A DNA stretch of 64,000 nucleotides from CAVRXQ01 sp963849105 (lineage in GTDB: Bacteria > Actinomycetota > Acidimicrobiia > Acidimicrobiales > Bog-793). Shown piece after piece: positions 9,556-17,586 of this stretch; position 1 is the stretch's first letter; each line of letters starts with the position of its first letter. The notes under the pieces are model-generated. The model was not told the origin of the DNA, ran no database searches, and was given only the letters and a program-made list of their open reading frames with translations. Both the position numbers and the translations under genes were made by a program. The DNA is taken from assembly GCA_963849105.1 (NCBI GenBank), contig CAWKGD010000006.1, positions 527,426 to 591,425 on the forward strand. The letters run 5' to 3'.

Positions 9556-10856
9556 CGACGGTGGACGCCGACGTGCTCGCTAGTGACCCGGAGGTCAAGG
9601 CGATCCTTGAGCGCGAACTCGGGCGCCAACGGACGACGGTGCAGCTCATCGCGTCCGAGAACTTCACGTCGCCCGCGGTGCTCACCGCGACCGCGTCAGT
9701 TCTGACCAACAAGTACTCAGAGGGCTACCCGGGTCGCCGTTATTACGGTGGCAACGTCTTTGCCGACGAGATCGAGTCGCTCGCCCGTGACCGGGCGACC
9801 TCGCTGTTCGGCGCGGAGCACGCGAATGTCCAGCCCCACGCCGGTGCGTCGGCGAACCTCGCCGCGTATCTCGCGCTCATCGAGCCGGGTGAGACGGTCC
9901 TCGCGATGCGGCTCGACCAAGGGGGGCACCTCACACACGGTTCCCCCGTCAGCGTGACGGGCAAGCTGTATCGATTCGTCGCGTACGGCGTCACGCCGGC
10001 TGCCGACGACGGTTCAGGTGAGCGGATCGACCTCGACCAGGTCGCCGACTTGGCCCGCCAAGAGCGCCCGAAGCTCATCGTCGCCGGAACGACGGCGTAC
10101 ACCCGCATCATCGATCCGCAGCCCTTCCGCGAGATCGCCGACGAAGTGGGCGCGCTGTTCATGTTCGATGCCGCGCACCCCGCCGGGCTGATCGCCGGTG
10201 GCGTGCACCCGAATCCCGTCGGCGTCGCCGACGTCGTCACTTTCACCACCCACAAGACCCTGCGCGGACCGCGGGGCGGGGCGATCCTGACCCAAGAATC
10301 CCACGCCCGTGCGATCGACGCAGCGGTTTTCCCCGGCCTGCAGGGCGGACCGCTCGACCACGTCATCGCGGCGAAGGCGGTCGCCTTCGGCGAGGCCGCG
10401 ACCGGAACGTTCAAGGCGTATGCGGCACAGATCATCCGCAACGCAGCGGCGCTCGCCGACTCGCTGAAAGCGGAGGGCTTCCGTCTCGTTGCTGGGGGCA
10501 CGGAGAACCACACCGTCCTCGTCGACCTGCGCACCTTCGACGCCGAACTGACCGGGAAGGAAGCTCAGGACGTGCTCGATCGGGTCGGTATCACCTGCAA
10601 CCGCAACCAGATCCCGAACGACCCGCGCTCGCCGTTCGTGACGAGCGGACTCCGCCTGGGCAGCGCCGCTGAGACGACGGCAGGGATGGGGGAGCCCGAG
10701 ATGCGTCGCATCGGCGAGCTTTTGGCGTCGGTGCTGCGCAACCGCGACGACGAAAAGGTCCTCGACGGGGTGCGGGCCGAAGTGCACGAGCTGTGCGCAA
10801 AGTTCGACCCGTACGCGACGCTCGTAGCGATGCGGGAGTCAGACCGGAGTACTTGA
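9552..10856 (+). CDS. glyA: Serine hydroxymethyltransferase
   Basis: PLP enzyme converting serine and tetrahydrofolate to glycine and methylene-tetrahydrofolate, the main one-carbon source. About 434 residues. Motifs are QLIASENFTSPAVL, TNKYSEGYPGRRYYGG, NVQPHAGASANLA, the cofactor-binding FDAAHPAGLIAGG (MDMAHxAGL in most relatives) and the PLP lysine in TTHKTLRGPRGG. The C-terminal domain is complete. Starts at GTG inside the rpiB stop and ends in a TGATG overlap with the next gene. Confidence 0.95.
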   Translation: MTTVDADVLASDPEVKAILERELGRQRTTVQLIASENFTSPAVLTATASVLTNKYSEGYPGRRYYGGNVFADEIESLARDRATSLFGAEHANVQPHAGASANLAAYLALIEPGETVLAMRLDQGGHLTHGSPVSVTGKLYRFVAYGVTPAADDGSGERIDLDQVADLARQERPKLIVAGTTAYTRIIDPQPFREIADEVGALFMFDAAHPAGLIAGGVHPNPVGVADVVTFTTHKTLRGPRGGAILTQESHARAIDAAVFPGLQGGPLDHVIAAKAVAFGEAATGTFKAYAAQIIRNAAALADSLKAEGFRLVAGGTENHTVLVDLRTFDAELTGKEAQDVLDRVGITCNRNQIPNDPRSPFVTSGLRLGSAAETTAGMGEPEMRRIGELLASVLRNRDDEKVLDGVRAEVHELCAKFDPYATLVAMRESDRST

Positions 10857-12247
10857 TGAACCTTTACGACGAGTACGGGGTCGTCGTCGCAATCGCCGCG
10901 GTCGCGACGTTCGTCCTCGGTTATCCGGTCCGCAAAGTGGCGACCGCCCTCGGAGCCGTCGATCAGCCTGGTCTCGAGCGTGTCCACGCCCGCCCTGTTC
11001 CGACGATCGGCGGCACGTCGATGCTGCTCGGCTTCGGCGCCGCGTTGTTGGTCGCGTCGCAGCTCGGCGATCTGTCGTCGATCTTCCGCGGCTCGACCGA
11101 GCCGCTCGGGGTCGGGCTCGCTGCGCTCGTCATCTATGCGGTCGGCTTGATCGACGACGTGAGGAACATCTCGCCGCCGGCGAAGGTCGCCGGCCAGGTC
11201 TTCGCGGCGATGGTGCTCGTCTTTTTGGGCGTCACGATGGAGTACTTCAAGTTCCCCTTCTTCCCGACGATCTACGTGCTCTCGCCATCTGTGTTGCCAC
11301 TCGTCACCGCGGTCTGGGTCGTCGGCATGGCGAACGCCGTCAATTTGATCGACGGCCTCGACGGACTCGCGGCAGGCGTCGTCGCGATCGGTGCCGGCGC
11401 CCTCTGCGTCTATGGCCTGCGCCTCGAAACGCTCGGCAACCTGACCCCGGACAACCTCGGGCCTTTGGTCGCGGCGATCACCTGTGGAGTCTGTATCGGG
11501 TTCCTGCCGCACAACTTCTATCCGGCGCGCCAGTTCATGGGGGACTCGGGGGCGCTGTTCCTCGGGCTTTCGATGGCTGCAGCGACGATGGTGATCGGCG
11601 GGCGGACGACGGTGAACGGGGTCGCCGGCACGGACGTCTCGGGGCTCACCTTCTTCCGGTTCGCACCCCTTTTCATCCCGATTTTCATTCTCGGAGTCCC
11701 GATCCTCGACACGGTGTTCGCGATCGTGCGCCGGACCGTGCGCGGGGTGAGCGTCGCCGAACGCGACCTCGGGCACTTGCACTACCGGCTGATCCGCCTC
11801 GGTCACGGCCAGCGCCGGTCCGTACTGATCCTGTGGGCGTGGACGGCCGTGCTCTCCGCCTTCGCAATCTTGCCGACGTTCGTCCTGAAGGTGAACGCCT
11901 TCGTCCCCTTCGTGGCGGCCTTTTCGGTCGCCGTGCTCTACACGATCTTCCGCCCGGCCGGACGGCCCTCGACCGCCCTCGAGCCCGCCGAGGAGACGCC
12001 GGAACTGGCGACGCCGGCACCGACGGCACCAGAAGGGGCGACGCCGGCGATCTCGGTCGTGATGTCGGCGGCGGCGGGCGTGGCGGTCGCCGGAGAGTCC
12101 GACCTCGCCTCGCCCCGGCGCCGCCGCCGGCGGCACCACGTGCTCATCCCGAGACGGCGGCTTCCACCACCAAGCGAGCAGCCTGCCCCGGGGGTTGACG
12201 CACACGCCGCGCGTTTTGGCGAGTCGCGTGGTGAGATGCGAGGATAA
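10856..12247 (+). CDS. wecA: Polyprenyl-phosphate N-acetylhexosamine-1-phosphate transferase (WecA/TagO type)
   Basis: Integral membrane transferase that moves GlcNAc-1-phosphate (or a related sugar) from UDP-sugar to the lipid carrier, starting cell-wall glycopolymer or arabinogalactan-linker synthesis. About 463 residues with roughly ten membrane helices. The MraY/WecA-family motifs are VGLIDDVRNI, NAVNLIDGLDGLA, NFYPARQFMGDSGAL and the cytoplasmic His motif GHLHYRL. The last 90 or so residues form an unusual Ala/Pro/Glu-rich then Arg/His-rich tail (PRRRRRRHHVLIPRRR), probably disordered and cytoplasmic. Its place directly before the atp operon matches other actinobacteria. Which sugar is used cannot be told. 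Confidence 0.88.
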   Translation: MNLYDEYGVVVAIAAVATFVLGYPVRKVATALGAVDQPGLERVHARPVPTIGGTSMLLGFGAALLVASQLGDLSSIFRGSTEPLGVGLAALVIYAVGLIDDVRNISPPAKVAGQVFAAMVLVFLGVTMEYFKFPFFPTIYVLSPSVLPLVTAVWVVGMANAVNLIDGLDGLAAGVVAIGAGALCVYGLRLETLGNLTPDNLGPLVAAITCGVCIGFLPHNFYPARQFMGDSGALFLGLSMAAATMVIGGRTTVNGVAGTDVSGLTFFRFAPLFIPIFILGVPILDTVFAIVRRTVRGVSVAERDLGHLHYRLIRLGHGQRRSVLILWAWTAVLSAFAILPTFVLKVNAFVPFVAAFSVAVLYTIFRPAGRPSTALEPAEETPELATPAPTAPEGATPAISVVMSAAAGVAVAGESDLASPRRRRRRHHVLIPRRRLPPPSEQPAPGVDAHAARFGESRGEMRG

Positions 12248-12256
12248 GCCGCCCAG

Positions 12257-12460
12257 GTGGCAAGGCGGCCGTCCCCGACGCTCGCCGAGCTCGCCGGGGT
12301 CGGGCTGACGGCCGGTGCCTGCGTCGCGATCGGCGTCGGCGTCGGCTACTGGATCGCAGAGGCGACCGGGGCCGGGCCGGCGGTGACCTTCGCCGGACTC
12401 GGTATCGGCGTGGCCGCCGCGGTGGTGGCTACCTATTTCATGATCAAGAGATATCTCTGA
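12257..12460 (+). CDS. AtpZ/AtpI-like small membrane protein
   Basis: 67 residues with two predicted membrane helices (residues 12-33 and 43-62), beginning at GTG. Small two-helix proteins of the AtpZ/AtpI group commonly precede the Fo genes and are implicated in assembly of the c-ring or in Mg2+ supply. The position immediately before atpI supports this. The sequence alone (GVGLTAGACVAIGVGVGYWI) is generic, so the family assignment is moderate. Confidence 0.65.
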   Translation: MARRPSPTLAELAGVGLTAGACVAIGVGVGYWIAEATGAGPAVTFAGLGIGVAAAVVATYFMIKRYL

Positions 12461-12513
12461 GTCACTAACCTGCGGTCCGGCTTGCGCCGGACCGACGCGC
12501 AACGAAGACGAGC

Positions 12514-12939
12514 ATGGATCGACTCTCCCAACTGTTCGAACAGCTACCGCTGTCTGAGATCTCCCGCGTCGTGCGCCGGACAGTCTTCGGCGGCCTCATC
12601 GTGGGGGCGGTCGCGTTCGGGATTTCGCTCGCGCTCTCTCGCCCGTTGATCGGCCTTGGCGTGTGCATCGGTCTCGCCCTCGGCCTCGCGAACATCCGGC
12701 TCGTCGCGCGCTCGGTGGCGAAGGTGAACGCGTCCGGGCACGCGCACCCGCGGCGGGCACTCGCCTCGAGCACCCTCGCCCGGCTCGGCGTGACGACGGT
12801 CGTCGTCGTGGGGCTGGCGTTCGCGTCGGTGACGCTGGGCATCTGCACCGCTGGCGGGATCGCGCTGTTCTATTTCCTCTTGCTCGTGAGCCTCGTTCGA
12901 AGCCTCTTCGCGCAGGGAACCACGGGGGTCACTCTGTGA
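12514..12939 (+). CDS. atpI: ATP synthase protein I
   Basis: 141 residues with four predicted membrane helices grouped in pairs, the AtpI layout. It acts as an assembly factor for the c-ring rather than as a catalytic subunit. The start follows the N-terminal MDRLSQLFEQLP; the stop TGA overlaps the atpB GTG (GTGA). Identification is mainly from size, topology and position. Confidence 0.75.
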   Translation: MDRLSQLFEQLPLSEISRVVRRTVFGGLIVGAVAFGISLALSRPLIGLGVCIGLALGLANIRLVARSVAKVNASGHAHPRRALASSTLARLGVTTVVVVGLAFASVTLGICTAGGIALFYFLLLVSLVRSLFAQGTTGVTL

Positions 12940-13670
12940 TCGGACCGGTGCTCGCCGGGCTGAACTCGAACGACGTCGGCAAGCACATCACGGAGAAGTG
13001 GTTCGGCCTCACCGTGAACGTCGACACCGTGCTCTCGACAGTTGTCGCCGGGGCGATCGTGCTCGCCCTCGGCTTCTATCTCCGTGCCAAGGCGACCTCA
13101 GGGGTCCCTGGCAAGTTCCAGCTCGCGTTCGAGACGATCATCCGCGGCGTCGAGAACCAGGTGCACTCCTCGATGGGCGACGCCGGAGATCCGATCATCC
13201 CTCTTGCGTTCACGCTGTTCGTCTTCATCCTGATCGCGAACTGGCTCGAGCTCATCCCAACGGGTCACACGCCGCAATACCTTCCCGCTCCGGCCGCGGA
13301 CGTGAACTTCACCGCGGCGCTCGCCGTGTTCGTCATCTTGCTGATGCACGCGACGTGGATCGCGAAGCACGGTTTGCGCAACTATCTCGCGCACTACTTC
13401 AAGCCGTTCAAGGCGCTTTTTCCGATCAACGTCATCGAAGAGCTCGTGAAGCCCGTCACGTTGGCTTTGCGACTCTTCGGCAATATTTTCTCCGGCGCCC
13501 TCTTGCTCGTCATCATCGCCAGTGTGATCCCGGTGCTGTATCCGTCGATCCCGGTTCTCGATCTGATCTGGAAACTCTTCGACGGATTATTCGTGGGTCC
13601 GGTGCAGGCGTTTATCTTCTCGCTCCTGACGGTGCTGTACTTCGGATCCGCCGTCGCGGGAGACCACTGA
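12936..13670 (+). CDS. atpB: ATP synthase Fo subunit a
   Basis: About 244 residues, five to six membrane helices. It forms the two proton half-channels beside the c-ring. The essential arginine lies in LALRLFGNIFSG, followed by the conserved glutamine-containing last helix (GPVQAFIFSLLTVLYF). FVFILIANWLELIPTGHTP is the typical helix-to-loop junction. The GTG start lies inside the atpI stop; a longer reading upstream in the same frame is just the shadow of atpI. Confidence 0.95.
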   Translation: MIGPVLAGLNSNDVGKHITEKWFGLTVNVDTVLSTVVAGAIVLALGFYLRAKATSGVPGKFQLAFETIIRGVENQVHSSMGDAGDPIIPLAFTLFVFILIANWLELIPTGHTPQYLPAPAADVNFTAALAVFVILLMHATWIAKHGLRNYLAHYFKPFKALFPINVIEELVKPVTLALRLFGNIFSGALLLVIIASVIPVLYPSIPVLDLIWKLFDGLFVGPVQAFIFSLLTVLYFGSAVAGDH

Positions 13671-13728
13671 TTGTTCCGACGGGCGAACGCCCCGAGGGAG
13701 TAGGCATCACCAACCACAGGAGAGGGAA

Positions 13729-13989
13729 ATGGCAGACACGACCCAGCAGGCGATCCAGCTCGCAGGAGCGCTCGTCGGCGGAGGCATCGCGCTCGGCGGT
13801 GGCGCGATCGGTGCGGCGATCGGCGACGGTCTTGCCGGCAGCCAGACGATCGCCGGGGTTGCTCGACAGCCCGAGGCCCAGGGACGCCTGTTCACAATCA
13901 TGTTCATCATCGTCGGCCTCGTCGAGGCGATGTACTTCATCAACCTGGTCTTCATGTTCCTGTTCGTTTTCGTTCTCTACAAGAAGTAG
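13729..13989 (+). CDS. atpE: ATP synthase Fo subunit c (Met at the diarylquinoline-contact position)
   Basis: 86 residues forming a two-helix hairpin; copies assemble into the proton-driven rotor ring. The loop VARQPEAQGRLF and the second helix with proton-binding Glu66 (GLVEAMYFINLVF) are very close to the mycobacterial subunit, including Asp33 in IGDG. Aligned without gaps to M. tuberculosis AtpE, Met68 falls where that protein has Ala63. There is no Gln/Ser pair of the Na+-binding type, so H+ coupling is expected. A Shine-Dalgarno GGAGAGGG precedes the ATG. Confidence 0.97.
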   Translation: MADTTQQAIQLAGALVGGGIALGGGAIGAAIGDGLAGSQTIAGVARQPEAQGRLFTIMFIIVGLVEAMYFINLVFMFLFVFVLYKK

Positions 13990-14007
13990 GAACCAGGTCG
14001 AATCGCT

Positions 14008-14544
14008 GTGCTCGCGAGCTCCAGCAGTAGCAGCAATTTCATTGTTCCGAACGCGACGTTCTTCGTCGAACTGATCCTTTTCATCATCGTCCTCGGGATC
14101 GTTGCGAAGTTCGTCCTCCCGCCGATCCAAAAGGTGATGCGGGATCGGGACGAGAGCGTTCGGAAAGAACAGGACTCAGCCGAGTCGGCACGCCGGGAGG
14201 CCGCCCGTCTCGAGGCTGAGCGGCTGAAGGCGCTCGCCGACGCCCGCGCCCAGGCGCGGGAGATCCTCCAAGACGCCTCGCACCAAGGGGACGACCTGGT
14301 GCGGGACGCGCGCGCTCGTGGTCAGGAAGAACACGATCGTCGGGTTCTCGCAGCATCGGCGGGGATCGACGCAGAGCGGGATCGGGTCCGTGCCGAGTTG
14401 CTCGCACGTGCAGAGACGCTTGTTGTCGAGGCGGCAGAGCGCATTGTCGGCGGCAGCCTCGACTCCAGCCGGCACCGCGGGCTGATCGCCGAGGAACTCG
14501 CCCTTGCCGACGAGCGCGCCCAGCAGGACGGACGACGTCAGTGA
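14008..14544 (+). CDS. atpF: ATP synthase Fo subunit b
   Basis: About 178 residues: a Ser-rich N-terminus, one membrane helix (FFVELILFIIVLGIVAKFVL) and a long charged coiled coil forming the peripheral stalk. ILGxxxxxxVLPPIQKVM-type wording after the helix is typical of actinobacterial b. The start is GTG, with a weak ribosome site. The 3' end overlaps the next gene, a second b-like subunit (GTGA). Confidence 0.93.
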   Translation: MLASSSSSSNFIVPNATFFVELILFIIVLGIVAKFVLPPIQKVMRDRDESVRKEQDSAESARREAARLEAERLKALADARAQAREILQDASHQGDDLVRDARARGQEEHDRRVLAASAGIDAERDRVRAELLARAETLVVEAAERIVGGSLDSSRHRGLIAEELALADERAQQDGRRQ

Positions 14545-15044
14545 TCCTTGCTTCGTCGAACTTCGGCATCTCCTACGCGCTCGAGTGGGTCGCGATCGTC
14601 CTGTTCATCGCGTTCATATGGCGGTTCATCGCCCCGCCGTTGCGCCGGGCGATGAACCGTCAGACCGACGCGATCCGTGAGCAGCTGACCGCCGGGGAGC
14701 GGATCCGTGAAGAAGCGGAGCAGCTGTTGACGACGCGGAATGCGGCGCTCGAGCGGGCACGGGCCGAGGCGGAGTCGATCGTCGCACAGGCGCGGCGCAA
14801 TGCCGAGGGACTTTTGGTGCAGGGCAGGGAGCGAGCCGAAGAGGAGTACCAGCACGCACTGGTCCGCGCCGCTTCTGCGATCGAACTCGCGCGGGCCCAG
14901 ATCCGCGAACAAATCCTCGAAGAGATCGGGTCCGCGATCGTCGGCGCCGCAGCGCGAGTCGTCGCCGCGGAGCTTGACGAGCCGGTCCATCGCCGACTCA
15001 TCGCCGAAGCGATAGCGGCCGCCGAATCCGAGCAGGCCGTCTAG
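14541..15044 (+). CDS. Second ATP synthase b subunit (b'), separate from delta
   Basis: About 167 residues, again a single N-terminal helix (EWVAIVLFIAFIWRFIAPPL) and a long coiled coil with many Glu/Arg/Ala. In mycobacteria the equivalent b-like segment is fused to delta in one b-delta protein; here it ends with its own TAG, which overlaps the GTG of delta (TAGTG). Two different b chains would give a heterodimeric peripheral stalk, with b' probably contacting delta. The start GTG lies in the atpF stop. Confidence 0.88.
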   Translation: MILASSNFGISYALEWVAIVLFIAFIWRFIAPPLRRAMNRQTDAIREQLTAGERIREEAEQLLTTRNAALERARAEAESIVAQARRNAEGLLVQGRERAEEEYQHALVRAASAIELARAQIREQILEEIGSAIVGAAARVVAAELDEPVHRRLIAEAIAAAESEQAV

Positions 15045-15945
15045 TGCGCGAGACGATCCGCGGCTATGCCGCTGCGAGCTTCGAATCGGCGGACCGCTCA
15101 GGCACATTGGCAACCCTGCGCGGGGACCTGGTCGGCATCGCGCGAGCGGTGAATTCGTCGGACGACTTGCGCCTCGTGCTCACGGACGCGGTGATCGCGC
15201 CCGCGACGCGACGCGCGATCGTGATCGAGCTCTTAGAAGGGAGGGCCGAGCGGATCTCGGTCTCGCTCGCCGGCTTCACCGTCGCCAGCGAGCGCGCCGC
15301 GGAGATCCCCTCGGCGCTTGCCGAACTTGTCGAGCTCGCGGAAGCAGAGATCGACCGCGTCGAAAGGCGCGCCCGATCGAACCCGAACCGCCGGCGAGCC
15401 GCGGTGAGATCCTCGAGCGGATCAGCGGCTATGCCGAACGTCTGTTGCAGGAGCTCGAATCGAGATCCGATATCGACGTCGTCGAGGACGAACTGTTCCA
15501 AGTCGCGCGCGTCCTCGAGTCGAGCCGGGATCTGCGCGAGGTCCTCAGCGATGGCAATCTCATCTACTCGGGACGGGCCGCGGTCGTCGATGACCTGTTC
15601 GCCCGAACCTTCCACGAAACGACGGTGCGTCTCGTGCGCTACGTGATCCGAGCCGGGCGGCTGCGAGATCTCGTCGGCGCGATCGACTGGCTCGTCCAAC
15701 TGGCGGCCGAAGAGCGCGGGCGTCGCATCGCGGACGTTCGCAGCGCGGTGCCGCTCGACGACGTCGAGCGTGAGCGCGTCGGCGCAGCGCTTTCGCGTCT
15801 CACCGACCGCAACGTCGAGGTGCGCGGGATCATCGACCCGTCGGTGATCGGAGGAATCCGCGTCAACGTCGGAGACCTGATTCTCGACGGCACGGTGCGC
15901 CTGCGCGTCGAGCGGCTCCGCGACTTGCTTGTCAAGGCATCCTGA
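15044..15945 (+). CDS. atpH: ATP synthase F1 subunit delta, long form (one-base deletion near 15363)
   Basis: Delta fixes the peripheral stalk to the top of F1. The first frame reads MRETIRGYAAASFESA... to AEAEIDRVE, then the frame changes and continues as KARPIEPEPPASRGEILERI... to the end; adding one A to the AAA at 15363-15365 restores about 300 residues. Most bacteria have about 180. The extra length is a second copy of the helical N-terminal domain: residues 1-105 and about 125-225 both look like delta N-domains, followed by one C-terminal domain (VEVRGIIDPSVIGGIRVNVGD). Streptomyces delta has the same long build. The GTG start overlaps the b' stop. Confidence 0.9.
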
Positions 15946-15993
15946 GGGTCAAAGCGCCGACGACGGGTTCGACCAGGAAAAAGGAGCGGTTTG

Positions 15994-17568
15994 ATGTCTG
16001 AGCTGACGATCGACGCGCAAGAGATTGCCGCGGTCTTAGAGCGACACGTCTCGGAGCTGCATACCGAGATCTCGACGGAGCAAGTCGGCCGGATCGCCGA
16101 GGTCGGCGACGGCATCGCGCACATCGCCGGGCTGCCGCACGCCTCGGTGAACGAGTTGTTGGAGTTCGAGAACGGCACGCTCGGCCTCGCGTTGAACCTG
16201 GACGAGGACGAGATCGGTGCCGTCGTCCTCGGCGACGTCGAGGGCCTCGACGAGGGTCAGACGGTGCGAGCGACCGGCCGCATCCTCTCCGTCCCTGTCG
16301 GCGATGCGCTGTTGGGCCGCGTCGTGAACCCACTCGGCGAGCCCCTCGACGGCAAGGGCCCCCTCGGCGACGTCGAGCTGCGCCGTGTCGAAGTCCAGGC
16401 TCCCGGGATCGTCGACCGCCAGCCGGTCTCCGAACCCCTCCAAACGGGAATCAAGGTCATCGACGCGTTGACACCGATCGGAAGGGGTCAGCGCGAACTG
16501 ATCATCGGTGACCGCAAGACCGGAAAGACGACCGTCGCCGTCGACACGATCCTCAATCAAAAGAGCACCGGCGTGAAGTGCATCTACGTCGCGATCGGCC
16601 AGAAGGGCTCGACCGTCTCGCAGACCGTCGCCACGTTCGAGGCTCACGGCGCGCTCGAATACACGGTCGTCGTCGCGGCTCCGGCGTCGGAGCCCGCGCC
16701 GTTCAAGTACCTCGCCCCGTACTCCGGCTGCGCGATGGGTCAGCACTGGATGGAGCGCGGTGAGCACGCGCTGATCGTCTACGACGACCTGTCAAAGCAG
16801 GCAGACGCCTACCGCCAGATCTCGTTGCTCTTGCGTCGGCCACCGGGGCGCGAGGCGTACCCTGGCGATGTCTTCTATCTCCACAGCCGGCTGCTCGAGC
16901 GGGCGGCGAAGCTTTCAAAAGAGCGCGGGAGCGGCTCGCTCACGGCGTTGCCGATCATCGAGACGAAAGGCGGCGATATCTCCGCCTACATCCCGACGAA
17001 CGTCATCTCGATCACCGACGGCCAGATCTTCTTGGAGACCGACCTGTTCAACTCTGGCGTCCGCCCGGCGATGAACGTCGGCAACTCCGTCAGCCGGGTC
17101 GGCGGCGCGGCGCAGATCAAGGCGATGAAGTCGGTCGTCGGCTCGCTGAAGATCGACCTCGCGCAGTTTCGAGACCTCGAGGCGTTCGCGACGTTCGGCT
17201 CCGAACTTGACCGCGCCTCGCAGGCCCAGCTCGACCGCGGCTACCGGTTGGTCGAACTGTTGAAGCAGGGGCAGAACGAACCGTTGCCGGTCGAAGAAGA
17301 GGTCATCGTCATCTACGCCGGCGTGAAGGGCTTCGTCGACAAGATCCCGACCGAGGAAATTCGCCAGTTCGAGCAGGTGCTTCGTACCGAGTTCAAGACG
17401 GCGCACCCGGAGCTTTTGGAGCACATCCGCACGACGGGCACGATGTCAGACGAAAAAGAGGTCGACGAGGTGATCAGGCAGATCGCTGCTTCCTTCGCCG
17501 GATCCTCTGACGAGGACGAAGCGGCCGATGAGAGCGAAGAAGCGAAGCCGGACGAAAAGGCGAGCTGA
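15994..17568 (+). CDS. atpA: ATP synthase F1 subunit alpha
   Basis: About 524 residues. Non-catalytic nucleotide-binding subunit of the F1 hexamer. The Walker A is GDRKTGKTT (the second K replaces the more usual Q), and other motifs are IYVAIGQKGSTVSQ, YDDLSKQADAYRQ, the arginine-finger region NVGNSVSRVGGAAQ and GRGQRELIIGD. The tail is acidic (SSDEDEAADESEEAKPDEK) and longer than average. ATG 15994 is preferred over TTG 15991 because AGGAG sits at the right distance. Confidence 0.97.
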   Translation: MSELTIDAQEIAAVLERHVSELHTEISTEQVGRIAEVGDGIAHIAGLPHASVNELLEFENGTLGLALNLDEDEIGAVVLGDVEGLDEGQTVRATGRILSVPVGDALLGRVVNPLGEPLDGKGPLGDVELRRVEVQAPGIVDRQPVSEPLQTGIKVIDALTPIGRGQRELIIGDRKTGKTTVAVDTILNQKSTGVKCIYVAIGQKGSTVSQTVATFEAHGALEYTVVVAAPASEPAPFKYLAPYSGCAMGQHWMERGEHALIVYDDLSKQADAYRQISLLLRRPPGREAYPGDVFYLHSRLLERAAKLSKERGSGSLTALPIIETKGGDISAYIPTNVISITDGQIFLETDLFNSGVRPAMNVGNSVSRVGGAAQIKAMKSVVGSLKIDLAQFRDLEAFATFGSELDRASQAQLDRGYRLVELLKQGQNEPLPVEEEVIVIYAGVKGFVDKIPTEEIRQFEQVLRTEFKTAHPELLEHIRTTGTMSDEKEVDEVIRQIAASFAGSSDEDEAADESEEAKPDEKAS

Positions 17569-17586
17569 GGTCGAGGGAACCCCGAC

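Noticed and set aside
10565..12502. 645-codon minus-strand reading across glyA and the wecA-type gene
   Set aside because: Low-complexity Asp/Arg/Gly-rich antisense shadow; both plus-strand genes are unmistakable.
13729..13989. Sodium-type c subunit
   Set aside because: The Gln and Ser/Thr ligands of Na+ rings are absent; the sequence matches the proton-type mycobacterial subunit.
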